Both the position numbers and the translations under genes were made by a program. A DNA stretch of 64,000 nucleotides from the NCBI GenBank assembly GCA_022241605.1, contig JAKOMQ010000010.1, positions 1-64,000 on the forward strand, read 5' to 3'. The notes under the pieces were generated by a model. That model made no database searches, was not told where the DNA came from, and saw only the letters and a program-made list of their open reading frames with translations. The stretch is from Aquimonas sp. (lineage in GTDB: Bacteria > Pseudomonadota > Gammaproteobacteria > Xanthomonadales > Xanthomonadaceae). Below are positions 55,619 to 64,000 of this stretch, one piece after another. Position 1 is the first letter of the stretch; each line of letters opens with the position of its first letter.

Positions 55619-56548
55619 ATGAGCACCGATCTTCTCGACCGCATCGAACAGCGCACGCGGCTGGCTGGCCACAATCGCCTGGCCCTGCTGCTTTTTCGAC
55701 TGGGAGGACGCCAACTTTTTGGCGTCAATGTTTTCAAGGTGCAGGAGGTGCTCAAGCGTCCGCAGCTGCAGCCCTTGCCGCAGTCGCGGCCACCCCTGCT
55801 GGGCCTCGCGGACATCCGCAAGCGTTCGATCCCGGTGCTCGATCTCGGCGCCGCGGTCCGTCACCCCGAGTCCAGCCTCGACAACTCGCATTATCTGGTT
55901 GTCACCGAGTTCAATCGATCGGTGCAGGGCTTTCTGGTCAGCGCGGTGGAGCGCATCGTCAACATCGCAGTCGAGAACGTGAAGCCGCCGCCGGACAGCA
56001 GCGGCGGCTCCTACCTGACTGCGGTGACGCGCCACAACGAAGAGCTGATCCAGATCATCGACGTGGAAAAGGTGCTGGCGGAGGTGATCGGCGGGGTTCC
56101 ACGGCTGTCCGAGGACATCCGCCTGCAGGCGGTGGCGGGCGCAACCATCAGGGTGCTGGTTGTAGATGACTCGCGCGTCGCCCAGCACCAGGTGCAGAGC
56201 GTGGTGGAGGCGCTCGGCGCCAGCTGCGTGACCATGCCGGACGGGCGCAAGGCCCTGAACCATCTGAAAGATCTGGCGAAGCGCGGCATTCGTCCGTCCG
56301 AACACTACGCGATGGTGATCTCCGACATCGAAATGCCGGACATGGACGGTTACACGCTCACCACCGAAATCCGGCGCGATTCCGAGCTGTCGGATCTGTG
56401 GGTGATGCTGCACACCTCGCTGTCCGGCATCTTCAACACCGCCATGGTGGAGCACGTCGGCGCCAACGCCTTCGTGGCCAAGTTCAGCCCGGATGATCTT
56501 GCCGAGGGCGTGCTGGACCGGTTCGAGGCGCTGGGGCTGACCGACTGA
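55619..56548 (+). CDS. cheV: Chemotaxis coupling protein CheV
   Basis: The product is 309 residues. An N-terminal CheW-like domain (about 15-155, LFRLGGRQLFGVNVFKVQEV) couples receptors to CheA. A C-terminal receiver (about 175-300) has [11 protein letters not shown], phospho-acceptor Asp in VISDIEMPDMDGYT and Lys in FVAKFSPDDL. ATG 55619 is 12 bases after AGGAG. Its place next to flgA and flgB is usual in Pseudomonas- and Xanthomonas-type clusters. Confidence 0.95.
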   Translation: MSTDLLDRIEQRTRLAGHNRLALLLFRLGGRQLFGVNVFKVQEVLKRPQLQPLPQSRPPLLGLADIRKRSIPVLDLGAAVRHPESSLDNSHYLVVTEFNRSVQGFLVSAVERIVNIAVENVKPPPDSSGGSYLTAVTRHNEELIQIIDVEKVLAEVIGGVPRLSEDIRLQAVAGATIRVLVVDDSRVAQHQVQSVVEALGASCVTMPDGRKALNHLKDLAKRGIRPSEHYAMVISDIEMPDMDGYTLTTEIRRDSELSDLWVMLHTSLSGIFNTAMVEHVGANAFVAKFSPDDLAEGVLDRFEALGLTD

Positions 56549-56593
56549 TCCGGCCCTGCCGGAAAAATGTCGCCAAAAACTCGACGAAATCTC

Positions 56594-56609
56594 TGGCACG
56601 GGACTTGCC
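56594..56609 (+). promoter_or_regulatory. Sigma-54 promoter of the flgB operon
   Basis: TGGCACGGGACTTGCC is a near-perfect -24/-12 element, 44 bases before ATG 56653. It would drive flgBCDEFGHIJ under RpoN and a FleQ/FlrC-type activator encoded elsewhere. Confidence 0.85.
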
Positions 56610-56652
56610 GAACGTGGGTATCGCCTGCCCACAGGTACCCGAGGCCCCCGCC

Positions 56653-57051
56653 ATGAGCGAGCCCACCACCACGATGTTCGGCATCCACGGTCACTCCATT
56701 GGCCTGCGCCAGGAGCGGCTGAAGCTGTTGGCTTCCAATCTGGCCAACGTCGATACGCCCGGCTACAAGGCCCGCGACCTCGATTTCCAGACCCAACTGC
56801 GTCGCGCCATTGGCGAGGCCGCCCCCGGCGCGCCCGCGCGCACCCAGCCGGGGCATCTGGGCGCCACGACCGAGCCGGGCCTCGATGGGCTGGTCTACCG
56901 CCTGCCGCTGCAGCCCAGCCTTGATGGCAACACGGTCGATGCCGAATACGAGCAGGCCACGTTTGCCCGCGCCGCTCTGGAATACCGCGCCAGCCTGAAT
57001 TTCATCGACGGACGCGTGCGGCGGCTGCTGACCGCGATCACCGGCAGCTAG
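56653..57051 (+). CDS. flgB: Flagellar proximal rod protein FlgB
   Basis: A 132-residue rod subunit exported by the flagellar type III system. The conserved N-terminal motif ASNLANVDTPGYKARDLDF and the C-terminal helix (YRASLNFIDGRVRRLLTAI) are present. First gene of the rod-hook operon, 44 bases after the sigma-54 site. Confidence 0.95.
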   Translation: MSEPTTTMFGIHGHSIGLRQERLKLLASNLANVDTPGYKARDLDFQTQLRRAIGEAAPGAPARTQPGHLGATTEPGLDGLVYRLPLQPSLDGNTVDAEYEQATFARAALEYRASLNFIDGRVRRLLTAITGS

Positions 57052-57083
57052 CGCCCAAGCATCGAGCCCCGAGGAGTCCCGAC

Positions 57084-57494
57084 ATGCCCTCCATGAAGAT
57101 TTTCGACATCGCCGGCTCAGGCATGGCCGCGCAGTCGGTCCGGCTGAACACCGTGGCCAGCAACCTGGCAAATGCAGGCAACGTCAGCGGTGACCCCAAT
57201 ACGGTCTACAAGCCGGTCGAGCCAGTGTTCCGCACCCAGCCGCTGGACCCGGCCCAGCCCGGTATCGGTGGCGTCCGGGTGATGCGTATCGAACAAAGCC
57301 AGGCCGAGCCGCTGAAGCGCTACGAGCCGGGCAATCCCTTGGCCGACGAACAGGGCTATGTGTATGCCCCCGATATCGATCCGGTCGCGCAGATGGTCAA
57401 CATGATTTCCGCATCGAGGGCCTACCAGGCCGACGTGGAAATGCTCAACACCACCAAGGAGCTGGCCTTGGCCACGCTCAACGTCGGCCGCTGA
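57084..57494 (+). CDS. flgC: Flagellar proximal rod protein FlgC
   Basis: A 136-residue rod subunit. ASNLANAGNVSGDPNTVYK is the N-terminal rod motif, and VNMISASRAYQADVEMLNTT is the C-terminal helix that packs against it. It follows flgB by 32 bases with GAGGAG before ATG 57084. Confidence 0.95.
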   Translation: MPSMKIFDIAGSGMAAQSVRLNTVASNLANAGNVSGDPNTVYKPVEPVFRTQPLDPAQPGIGGVRVMRIEQSQAEPLKRYEPGNPLADEQGYVYAPDIDPVAQMVNMISASRAYQADVEMLNTTKELALATLNVGR

Positions 57495-57522
57495 CGGCCG
57501 CGCCTGTCAAGGAGTCTCCACG

Positions 57523-58182
57523 ATGAGCGTCACTCCCGCCGATTCCTTCGGCCAGCTGGGCATCAGGCAGGTCGGGTCCATCGGTCCGCAGCGGCGGACC
57601 GAGATGGGCCAGGAAGACTTCCTGCGGCTCATGACCGAGCAGCTGAAAAATCAGGATCCGCTGAAGCCCATGGACAACGGCCAGTTTATCGGCCAGATGG
57701 CCCAGTTCTCGACGGTCAAGGGCATCGAGCAGCTCAATACCGGCATCGCGAACGTGGGCTTCATGTTGGGCGAGTCGCAGGCCCTGCAGGCCGCCTCCAT
57801 GGTTGGACGTACTGCCTATATCGGCACCGATCGGGCAAACCTTGAGGGCGAATCCGGCGTCCGCGGCAGCGTGACCGCGACTGCCCCCGGCCCGATCACC
57901 CTTGAGGTGCGCACGCCGGCCGGCCAGCTGGTGCGGAGCTTCGTGGTCGAGGGCGGCAGCCGCGGCAGCGCCGACTTCCACTGGGACGGCATGAACGCCC
58001 AAGGCCAGCCCGCCGCACCGGGCGAATACCGCATCACCGCCAGCCGCAACGGCACGGCCGCGCCCGTGCAGGTGGCCACGCGCATCGACAGCGTTTCCTA
58101 CACCCCGCAAGGGGTGCTGCTGAACCTGGTGGGCATCGGCCCCACCACCTTTGACCAAGTCACCCGCATCGGACAGGCCTGA
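57523..58182 (+). CDS. flgD: Flagellar hook capping protein FlgD
   Basis: A 219-residue scaffold that sits on the growing hook and is lost on completion. The N-terminal export region has MGQEDFLRLMTEQLKNQDPL and FIGQMAQFSTVKGIEQL. The C-terminal part is the beta FlgD Ig-like/Tudor region (DFHWDGMNAQGQPAAPGEYR). AAGGAG precedes ATG 57523. Confidence 0.95.
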   Translation: MSVTPADSFGQLGIRQVGSIGPQRRTEMGQEDFLRLMTEQLKNQDPLKPMDNGQFIGQMAQFSTVKGIEQLNTGIANVGFMLGESQALQAASMVGRTAYIGTDRANLEGESGVRGSVTATAPGPITLEVRTPAGQLVRSFVVEGGSRGSADFHWDGMNAQGQPAAPGEYRITASRNGTAAPVQVATRIDSVSYTPQGVLLNLVGIGPTTFDQVTRIGQA

Positions 58183-58205
58183 ACGGCCGGAAGAGGACAA
58201 CCGCC

Positions 58206-59438
58206 ATGAGCTTTCGCATTGCATTGAGCGGCATCAACGCCGCTTCCGCCGGCCTCAACACCACGGCCAACAACATCGCCAACGTCAACACCGTTGGTTT
58301 CAAGCGCTCGCGCGCGGAGTTTGGCGACCTGTTCGCCAACTCCGGATTCGGGCTGCAGCGCAACGCGGTGGGCGCCGGCGTGCGCGTCACCAACGTCGCC
58401 CAGCAGTTTGCCCAGGGCACCATCAACTTCACCGACAACGCGCTGGACATGGCGGTCTCGGGCAATGGCTTCTTCACCCTCAACCGCGGCGGTGAGATCG
58501 TCTACGGCCGCGCCGGCAACTTCGGCGTGGATCGGGCCGGCTACGTGGTCAATCCGGTCGGCGACCGGCTGCAGGTGTTCCCGCCTACCGTTTCGGCTTC
58601 GGGCCAGATCACCGGCTTCAACAACGGCCAGCTGGCCGACCTGAGGCTTGCCTTGGGCGAGGCGCCGCCTCTGGCCAGCTCCAACGTTGAGATCGGCACC
58701 AACCTGCCGGCCGACGCGAATCCGCCGCTGCTGGCCCCGTTCGATCCGGCCGACGCCCAGACCTACAACTTCGCCACCACGGTGACGGTGTACGACTCGC
58801 TGGGCGTGTCCCACAACGCCACCTTCTACTACGTCAAGACCAACAACCCGGGCGAATGGCAGCTGTTCACGCAAATCGCCGGTGACCCGGTCAGCGGCCC
58901 GGACACGCTGCAGTACGGCCCCTCTGGCGAACTGCTGACGCCGGCCACCGGCAACCTGGTGCTGGCGCCGTGGACCCCGCCGACCGGCGCCAACCCGATC
59001 GCGCTGACGCTGCAGCTGGGCGAGTCCACCCAGTACGGCAGCAGCTTCTCGGTGAACAGGCTGGTGCAGGACGGTTACCCGACCGGCCGGCTGTCCAACC
59101 TCGACATCTCCGACGAAGGCGTGGTGTCGGCGCGCTACACCAACGGCCAGGCCATTCCGCTGGGCCAGATCGCGCTGACCAACTTTTCCAACGTGCAGGG
59201 GCTGCAGAAGCTGGGCGACACCAGCTGGGGCGAGACCTCCGAGTCCGGCCCTGCCCAGCGCGGCGCGCCCGGCACCTCCAACCTTGGCCTGCTCCAGGCT
59301 GGCGCGCTGGAGGCCTCCAACGTGGACATCACCGAACAGCTGGTCGAGATGATCAATGCACAGCGCAACTTCCAGGCCAACGCGCAGATGATCAGCACCG
59401 CCGACCAGATCACCCAGACCGTCATCAACATCCGCTGA
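58206..59438 (+). CDS. flgE: Flagellar hook protein FlgE
   Basis: The 410-residue main subunit of the hook. GLNTTANNIANVNTVGFKRS at the N-terminus and the C-terminal QRNFQANAQMISTADQITQT form the inner tube; the FlgE D2 domain lies between (about 170-290, TVTVYDSLGVSHNATFYYVK). Length is in the normal range. Confidence 0.95.
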   Translation: MSFRIALSGINAASAGLNTTANNIANVNTVGFKRSRAEFGDLFANSGFGLQRNAVGAGVRVTNVAQQFAQGTINFTDNALDMAVSGNGFFTLNRGGEIVYGRAGNFGVDRAGYVVNPVGDRLQVFPPTVSASGQITGFNNGQLADLRLALGEAPPLASSNVEIGTNLPADANPPLLAPFDPADAQTYNFATTVTVYDSLGVSHNATFYYVKTNNPGEWQLFTQIAGDPVSGPDTLQYGPSGELLTPATGNLVLAPWTPPTGANPIALTLQLGESTQYGSSFSVNRLVQDGYPTGRLSNLDISDEGVVSARYTNGQAIPLGQIALTNFSNVQGLQKLGDTSWGETSESGPAQRGAPGTSNLGLLQAGALEASNVDITEQLVEMINAQRNFQANAQMISTADQITQTVINIR

Positions 59439-59478
59439 TTCGAGCGCTGTTGCAGGCTGAAGGCCCGGAGGCCGCGCC

Positions 59479-60222
59479 ATGGACAAGTCCCTCTACGTTG
59501 CGATGACCGGCGCCAGCGCCAACCTGCGGGCGCAGGCGGCGGTCTCCCAGAACCTGGCCAACGTCAGCACGCCCGGGTTCCGGGCGCTGCTCAGCCACAC
59601 CGAGACCTTCAAGATCGAAGGCCACGGGCTGAAGTCGCGCTTCGACGCGACCCGCGCGGACGGCGGGTTCGACGACCGCATGGGGCCGCTGCTGTCGACC
59701 GGGCGCGATACCGACGTCGCGCTGCGCGAGGGTCTTTGGCTGGCGGTGGCGGATACCGAAGGGCAGGAGGCCTACACCCGCGGTGGCGAACTCAGCGTCA
59801 ACCAGAACGGCCTGCTGGTCACCGCCAGCGGCCGCTCGGTGCTGGGCGAGAACGGACCCATCGCGATCCCGCCGCACGCCAAGCTGGAGATTGCCGGCGA
59901 CGGCACGATTTCGGTCGTGCCGCTCGGCCAAGGGCCTGAAACCCAGGCCATCGTCGCCCGCATCAAGGTGGTGGAAGCCCCGGGCCGCGAGCTTGAGCGC
60001 GGTCTCGACGGCCTGTTCCGCCGCGCTGACGGCGAGCCGGCGGTGCCGATGGCGGGCAACGTGCTGATGACCGGCATGGTCGAGGGCAGCAATGTCAATG
60101 CCGCCGATGCGCTGGTGCGAATGATCGAGCTGGCGCGCAGTTTCGAGATGCAGGTGCGTTCGATCAAGACCGCGGACGAGAACGCCCGCTCCGCCAACAG
60201 CCTGCTGCGGATGAGCGGCTGA
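59479..60222 (+). CDS. flgF: Flagellar proximal rod protein FlgF
   Basis: A 247-residue rod protein. VSQNLANVSTPGFRALLSHT is the N-terminal motif, and MIELARSFEMQVRSIKTADE the C-terminal one. Shorter than FlgG and lacking its distal-rod sequence, it is placed as FlgF by gene order. Confidence 0.93.
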   Translation: MDKSLYVAMTGASANLRAQAAVSQNLANVSTPGFRALLSHTETFKIEGHGLKSRFDATRADGGFDDRMGPLLSTGRDTDVALREGLWLAVADTEGQEAYTRGGELSVNQNGLLVTASGRSVLGENGPIAIPPHAKLEIAGDGTISVVPLGQGPETQAIVARIKVVEAPGRELERGLDGLFRRADGEPAVPMAGNVLMTGMVEGSNVNAADALVRMIELARSFEMQVRSIKTADENARSANSLLRMSG

Positions 60223-60261
60223 TCCGCCGCCGACGCGCCCGAATCCAACGGAGATATCCCC

Positions 60262-61047
60262 ATGTTCCAGTCCCTCTGGGTTGCCAAGACCGGTCTTGAT
60301 GCGCAGCAGACGCGCATGACCGTGACATCCAACAACCTCGCCAACGTCAACACCACCGGCTTCAAGCGGGGGCGCGCCAGTTTCGAGGACCTGCTATACC
60401 AGAACGTCCGCCAGCCCGGTGGCGCGACCTCGCAGCAGACCGAGCTGCCCTCCGGGCTCACCACCGGCACCGGCGTGCGGGTGGTGTCCACCCAGAAGAA
60501 CTTCATGCAGGGCAACCTCCTGCAGACAGGCAACGCGCTGGATATCGCCATCAATGGCCGCGGTTTCTTCGAGGTGCTGCTGCCTGATGGCAGCACGTCC
60601 TACACGCGCGACGGCAGCTTCCAGATCAATGCCCAGGGCGAACTGGTGACCGCCTCGGGCTACACGCTGCAGCCGGGCATCCAGATTCCCGAAGGCGCGC
60701 AGTCCGTCTCCATCGGCAGCGATGGCACGGTTTCCGTGCAGCTCGCCGGCCAGGGCCAGCCGATCCAGGTCGGCAACATCAACCTGACGGATTTCATCAA
60801 TCCCGCGGGCCTGCAGGCCAAGGGCGAGAACCTGTTCGTGGAGACTGGCGCCAGCGGCCCCCCGCAGCCCTCAACGCCCGGCCTCAACGGCCTTGGGCTG
60901 CTGCAGCAGGGCGCGCTGGAGAGCTCCAACGTCAACGTGGTGGAGGAGTTGGTCAACATGATCGAAACCCAGCGCGCCTACGAGATGAACGCAAAGGCCA
61001 TCTCGACCACCGACGGCATGCTTGCCTATCTGAACAACCAGCTGTGA
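60262..61047 (+). CDS. flgG: Flagellar distal rod protein FlgG
   Basis: The 261-residue main distal rod subunit. [20 protein letters not shown] and [20 protein letters not shown] start the protein; [20 protein letters not shown] and LAYLNNQL end it, as is typical for FlgG. Its stop is eight bases before the FlgH ATG. Confidence 0.96.
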   Translation: MFQSLWVAKTGLDAQQTRMTVTSNNLANVNTTGFKRGRASFEDLLYQNVRQPGGATSQQTELPSGLTTGTGVRVVSTQKNFMQGNLLQTGNALDIAINGRGFFEVLLPDGSTSYTRDGSFQINAQGELVTASGYTLQPGIQIPEGAQSVSIGSDGTVSVQLAGQGQPIQVGNINLTDFINPAGLQAKGENLFVETGASGPPQPSTPGLNGLGLLQQGALESSNVNVVEELVNMIETQRAYEMNAKAISTTDGMLAYLNNQL

Positions 61048-61055
61048 GGTCCGTC

Positions 61056-61748
61056 ATGCGCTCGCCTACCGGTTTCGCACCGATCGTCCTCGCCGCCGCG
61101 GCTCTGCTGCTGTCGGCCTGCGCTGCCAGCGGCCCGAGCCTGCCGCCGGCCGGGTTCGAGCCCACGCTGTCGCCGCGGGCCGATGTGCGGGAGCCCGCAC
61201 CGGGCGCGATCTACCGCGGCGGCGGCACCGGCGGCCTCAGCCTTTTCGCGGACGCCAAGGCCCGCAATGTCGGCGACATCCTCACCATCCAGCTGGTCGA
61301 GCGCACCCAGGCCAGTTCCTCGGCCACCACCAGCACCAGCCGCGGCTCCAGCGTCAACGTGCCGGCACCCACCCTGTTCGGCGCGCCGGCCACGATCGGC
61401 GGTCGCACGCTGGACAGCGAGTTCGGTGCCGAAAGCGAGTTCTCCGGCAGCGGCAACTCCAGCCAGAGCAATCGCCTGGACGGCAGCGTCACCGTCACCG
61501 TGGCCGAGCGCCTGCCCAACGGCTACCTGGTGGTGCGCGGCCAGAAGTGGATCCGCATCAACCAGGCCAACGAGCACATCCAGATCCAGGGCATCGTGCG
61601 ACCGGCGGACGTCGGTCCGGACAATACCGTTTCATCCTCGCGGGTGGCGGATGCGCAGATCGCCTATCGCGGTCGCGGCAGCATGGCCCAAGCCAACGCC
61701 CAGGGCTGGCTCAGCCGCTTCTTCTCCTCCCCCGCGTTCCCGATGTGA
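61056..61748 (+). CDS. flgH: Flagellar L-ring lipoprotein FlgH
   Basis: A 230-residue outer-membrane ring protein. The lipobox LLSAC (Cys near residue 22) follows a short signal peptide. [20 protein letters not shown] and [20 protein letters not shown] are family motifs. ATG 61056 has GAGG six bases upstream, better than the in-frame GTG at 61044 that overlaps flgG. Confidence 0.95.
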   Translation: MRSPTGFAPIVLAAAALLLSACAASGPSLPPAGFEPTLSPRADVREPAPGAIYRGGGTGGLSLFADAKARNVGDILTIQLVERTQASSSATTSTSRGSSVNVPAPTLFGAPATIGGRTLDSEFGAESEFSGSGNSSQSNRLDGSVTVTVAERLPNGYLVVRGQKWIRINQANEHIQIQGIVRPADVGPDNTVSSSRVADAQIAYRGRGSMAQANAQGWLSRFFSSPAFPM

Positions 61749-61756
61749 GACCGCCC

Positions 61757-62863
61757 ATGAACCGCCTGCTCGTCTGCATCGCACTGTTCGCCCTGCTTGC
61801 TGCTGAAGCCGGCGCCAGCGAACGCATCAAGGATCTCGCCCGGGTCAACGGAGTGCGCAGCAACCCGCTGGTCGGGTATGGGCTGGTGGTGGGCCTGAAC
61901 GGCACCGGTGACCAGACCTCGCAGGCGCCGTTCACCGTGCAGAGCCTGAAGACCATGCTCAACGAGCTGGGCGTCACCATCCCGCCCAACGTCAACCCGC
62001 AGCTGAAGAATGTCGCCGCGGTAGCCATCCACGCGGAGCTGCCGCCGTTCGCCAAACCCGGCCAGACTATCGACATCACGGTGTCATCGATCGGCAATTC
62101 CGGCAGCTTGCGCGGTGGCTCGCTGCTGATGGCGCCCCTGCGCGGCGCCGACGGCGAGGTCTATGCCATCGCCCAGGGCAACCTGGTGGTGGGTGGCTTC
62201 GGCGTGCAGGGCAATGACGGCTCGCGCATCTCCGTGAATGTGCCGAGCGCCGGCCGCATCCCCAACGGCGCCATCGTCGAGCGCGCCGTGCCGGACGGCC
62301 TCTCCTCCAACGGCGAGGAGCTCACGCTGGATCTGCATCGCGCTGACTTCACCACGGTGCAGCGGATGGTGGAGGTGATCAACAGCGTCTACGGCCCCGG
62401 CACCGCGCGCGCCGCCGACGGCGGCAGTGTTGCCGTGCGCGCGCCGTTCGAAGTGTCGGCCCGGGTGGGCTTCATGGCCCAGCTGGAAAATCTCGAACTC
62501 ACGCCGGGCCAGGGCCCGGCCAAGGTCGTGGTGAATGCCCGCACCGGCACCATCGTGATGGGCGGCAACGTGCGCGTGCTGCCGGCGGCAGTGGCGCACG
62601 GATCGCTCACAGTCAGCATCGCCGAGCGCGTGGAAGTCACCCAGCCCGAGCCCTTTGGCGCCGGCGAGACGGTTGCGGCGCCGCGCACCGAGCTGACCGC
62701 CGAGCAGCGCGAGAGCCGCATGTTCCTGCTGCAGGGCGGCACCTCGCTGGAGGAGATCGTGCGTGCGGTCAACGAGGTCGGTGCCGCGCCGGGTGATCTG
62801 ATCGCAATCCTGGAAGCCCTCAAGCAGGCCGGCGCGCTGCGCGCCGAGCTGGAAATCATCTAG
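61757..62863 (+). CDS. flgI: Flagellar P-ring protein FlgI
   Basis: This 368-residue periplasmic ring protein has a signal peptide (about 1-20). [20 protein letters not shown] and [13 protein letters not shown] follow directly after cleavage. The C-terminal [20 protein letters not shown] is conserved. ATG 61757 fits the signal peptide; the upstream frame overlaps flgH. FlgA encoded upstream is its chaperone. Confidence 0.96.
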   Translation: MNRLLVCIALFALLAAEAGASERIKDLARVNGVRSNPLVGYGLVVGLNGTGDQTSQAPFTVQSLKTMLNELGVTIPPNVNPQLKNVAAVAIHAELPPFAKPGQTIDITVSSIGNSGSLRGGSLLMAPLRGADGEVYAIAQGNLVVGGFGVQGNDGSRISVNVPSAGRIPNGAIVERAVPDGLSSNGEELTLDLHRADFTTVQRMVEVINSVYGPGTARAADGGSVAVRAPFEVSARVGFMAQLENLELTPGQGPAKVVVNARTGTIVMGGNVRVLPAAVAHGSLTVSIAERVEVTQPEPFGAGETVAAPRTELTAEQRESRMFLLQGGTSLEEIVRAVNEVGAAPGDLIAILEALKQAGALRAELEII

Positions 62864-62873
62864 ACCCGCCGCC

Positions 62874-64000
62874 ATGAAGATGGCTCCGCCCGACATCGAA
62901 CTGTTCAACCGCCTGGCCACGACTGCGCCGGCGCGCCCGCGCGTCGAGCCAGGCACAGCCGACGCCACCGCGGACGTCGCGCGCCAGTTCGAGGCCCTGT
63001 TCGTCGAGCAGATGCTGAAGACAATGCGCGAGTCCGCCGGTGGTGAGGCGCTGTTCCCGGGCCAGTCAGGCATGTTCCGAGAGATGCATGACCGCGAGCT
63101 GGTCAAGTCGATCACCGGCGGCCAGGGCTTCGGCCTCGCCCCGCAGATCGAGCGTTCGCTGCGTCAGCAGCAGGCGGCGCTGGAGGCTGGCACCGAGCCG
63201 GTCCGCGATCTGAGCCGGCAGCCGCCTGGGCTGCCGCTGGATGGCTATACGCGGCTGCTGCCGGCACAGCGGATCCCGGCCGAAGGCGGAGCACGCCCGG
63301 CAGCCGCCATCCTCGAAACCCGCGGTCCTGCCCGCGAGGCGGGTGCTGGCGAACCGCGCAAGGCCCTGCCGACCTCCGCGAGGCCCGCCGCCGAGGCCGA
63401 GCGCGCACAGTCGAGCGCGCGCGCCGGCCGTCTGGCCGACACCCCTGAGGATTTCGTGCGCAAGGTCTGGCCTTATGCCGAGCGCGCAGCCGAGGCTCTC
63501 GGCGTCGATCCGCGCATGCTGGTGGCGCAGGCCGCGCTGGAGACCGGCTGGGGCCGTCACGTGCCCGCCGCCACCGACGGACGCAGCGGCCACAACCTTT
63601 TTGGCATCAAGGCAGGCCGTAGCTGGGGCGGCGAGCGCGGCAGCCATCTCACCCGTGAGTTCGTCGACGGCCGCATGCAGGTGGAGCGTGCCGAGTTCCG
63701 TCGCTACGACAGCGTGGCCCAGAGCTTCCAGGACTACGTAGGCCTGCTCCGAGGCAGCGCCCGCTACGCGCCAGCCCTGGCGGTGGCCGGTGACAGCCGC
63801 GCTTTTGCCCAAGCCCTTCAAAACGCCGGCTACGCCACGGACCCCGCCTATGCCGACAAGCTCACTGCGATCGCCCATGGTCCGCGGCTGAATCGGGCGT
63901 TGGCGGCGCTTGCGCCGCCCAGTGCGCCGGCCGGAACCCTGCTGGCGCAGAACCTGCAGGAAAGCGGCGCCGTCGCGGCCGGCCGCGGCGAGAAGGTGAC
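62874..64000 (+). CDS. flgJ: Flagellar rod assembly muramidase FlgJ (3' end missing)
   Basis: Open from ATG 62874 to the window edge, 375 codons so far with no stop. The N-terminal rod-binding domain has ARQFEALFVEQMLKTMRESA and HDRELVKSITGGQGFGLA. A Pro/Ala-rich linker precedes the glucosaminidase domain (from about 195), whose catalytic Glu is in VAQAALETGWGRH and which contains HNLFGIKAGRSW and RRYDSVAQSFQDYV. It opens the peptidoglycan for rod growth. The gene continues beyond the window. Confidence 0.93.
   Translation, partial: MKMAPPDIELFNRLATTAPARPRVEPGTADATADVARQFEALFVEQMLKTMRESAGGEALFPGQSGMFREMHDRELVKSITGGQGFGLAPQIERSLRQQQAALEAGTEPVRDLSRQPPGLPLDGYTRLLPAQRIPAEGGARPAAAILETRGPAREAGAGEPRKALPTSARPAAEAERAQSSARAGRLADTPEDFVRKVWPYAERAAEALGVDPRMLVAQAALETGWGRHVPAATDGRSGHNLFGIKAGRSWGGERGSHLTREFVDGRMQVERAEFRRYDSVAQSFQDYVGLLRGSARYAPALAVAGDSRAFAQALQNAGYATDPAYADKLTAIAHGPRLNRALAALAPPSAPAGTLLAQNLQESGAVAAGRGEKV

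Overview
The window is GC-rich chromosomal DNA from a gammaproteobacterium, most likely order Lysobacterales (Xanthomonadales). The best evidence is an arginine cluster of the Xanthomonas type. It encodes an N-acetylornithine carbamoyltransferase, an M20 deacetylase in the acetylcitrulline-deacetylase position, and a fused acetylglutamate kinase/synthase, and so makes arginine through N-acetylcitrulline. Class III PHA synthase genes (phaE-phaC), petABC-sspAB and a polar-flagellum gene cluster with sigma-54 and sigma-28 promoters fit this. No species can be named from the sequence alone.

Layout. 1-5300 is a plastic region: the end of an IS3-family element, a gene remnant, one copy of sufE, a chemoreceptor and a response regulator, then a tandem array of palindromic repeats. 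5311-7144 holds a second, nearly identical sufE behind cysS. 8048-16457 is the arginine cluster argF'-argG-argE'-argB(A)-argC-argH. It has a possible attenuator in front, repeat-derived codons at the start of argG, and a four-unit 181-bp repeat array between argE' and argB. 16565-18161 has a 178-bp MITE and a two-gene unit: a CheY-like regulator and a CheX phosphatase fused to MshEN-like repeats. 19162-24654 has a lipoprotein, phaE-phaC, acpH and prfC. 24730-26720 is a sigma-54-type operon of CheY, CheC and a GGDEF protein. 27004-32430 has an HtrA protease, petABC, sspAB and a small membrane protein. 32696-37741 has a pseudokinase/FGE-domain protein, a dual-FHA membrane protein and an unknown exported protein. 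37748-48465 is housekeeping: tdh, folC, a CorA-type transporter, metK, dnaG, dedD-cvpA-purF and a DUF455 protein. 48732-51383 is a three-gene secreted cluster: a dockerin-bearing protein, a small cohesin-like protein, and a larger cohesin-like protein with a C-terminal sorting tail. 51739-53585 is a PAS histidine kinase with its regulator. 54003-64000 is the flagellar cluster flgN-flgM, flgA, cheV and flgBCDEFGHI with an incomplete flgJ.

How the genes connect. Six sites matching the sigma-54 pattern (GG, 10 bases, GC) lie before flgB, flgA, the chemoreceptor, the CheY-CheC-GGDEF operon, the CheY/CheX unit and the PAS kinase. A sigma-28 site lies before flgM. This suggests one RpoN-controlled programme joining flagellar assembly, chemotaxis adaptation and possibly cyclic-di-GMP. 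The most unusual content is the cohesin/dockerin trio, the stop-codon-adjacent MITE family with recognisable TIRs and a TCA duplication, and the simple repeats that have become the N-terminus of ArgG.
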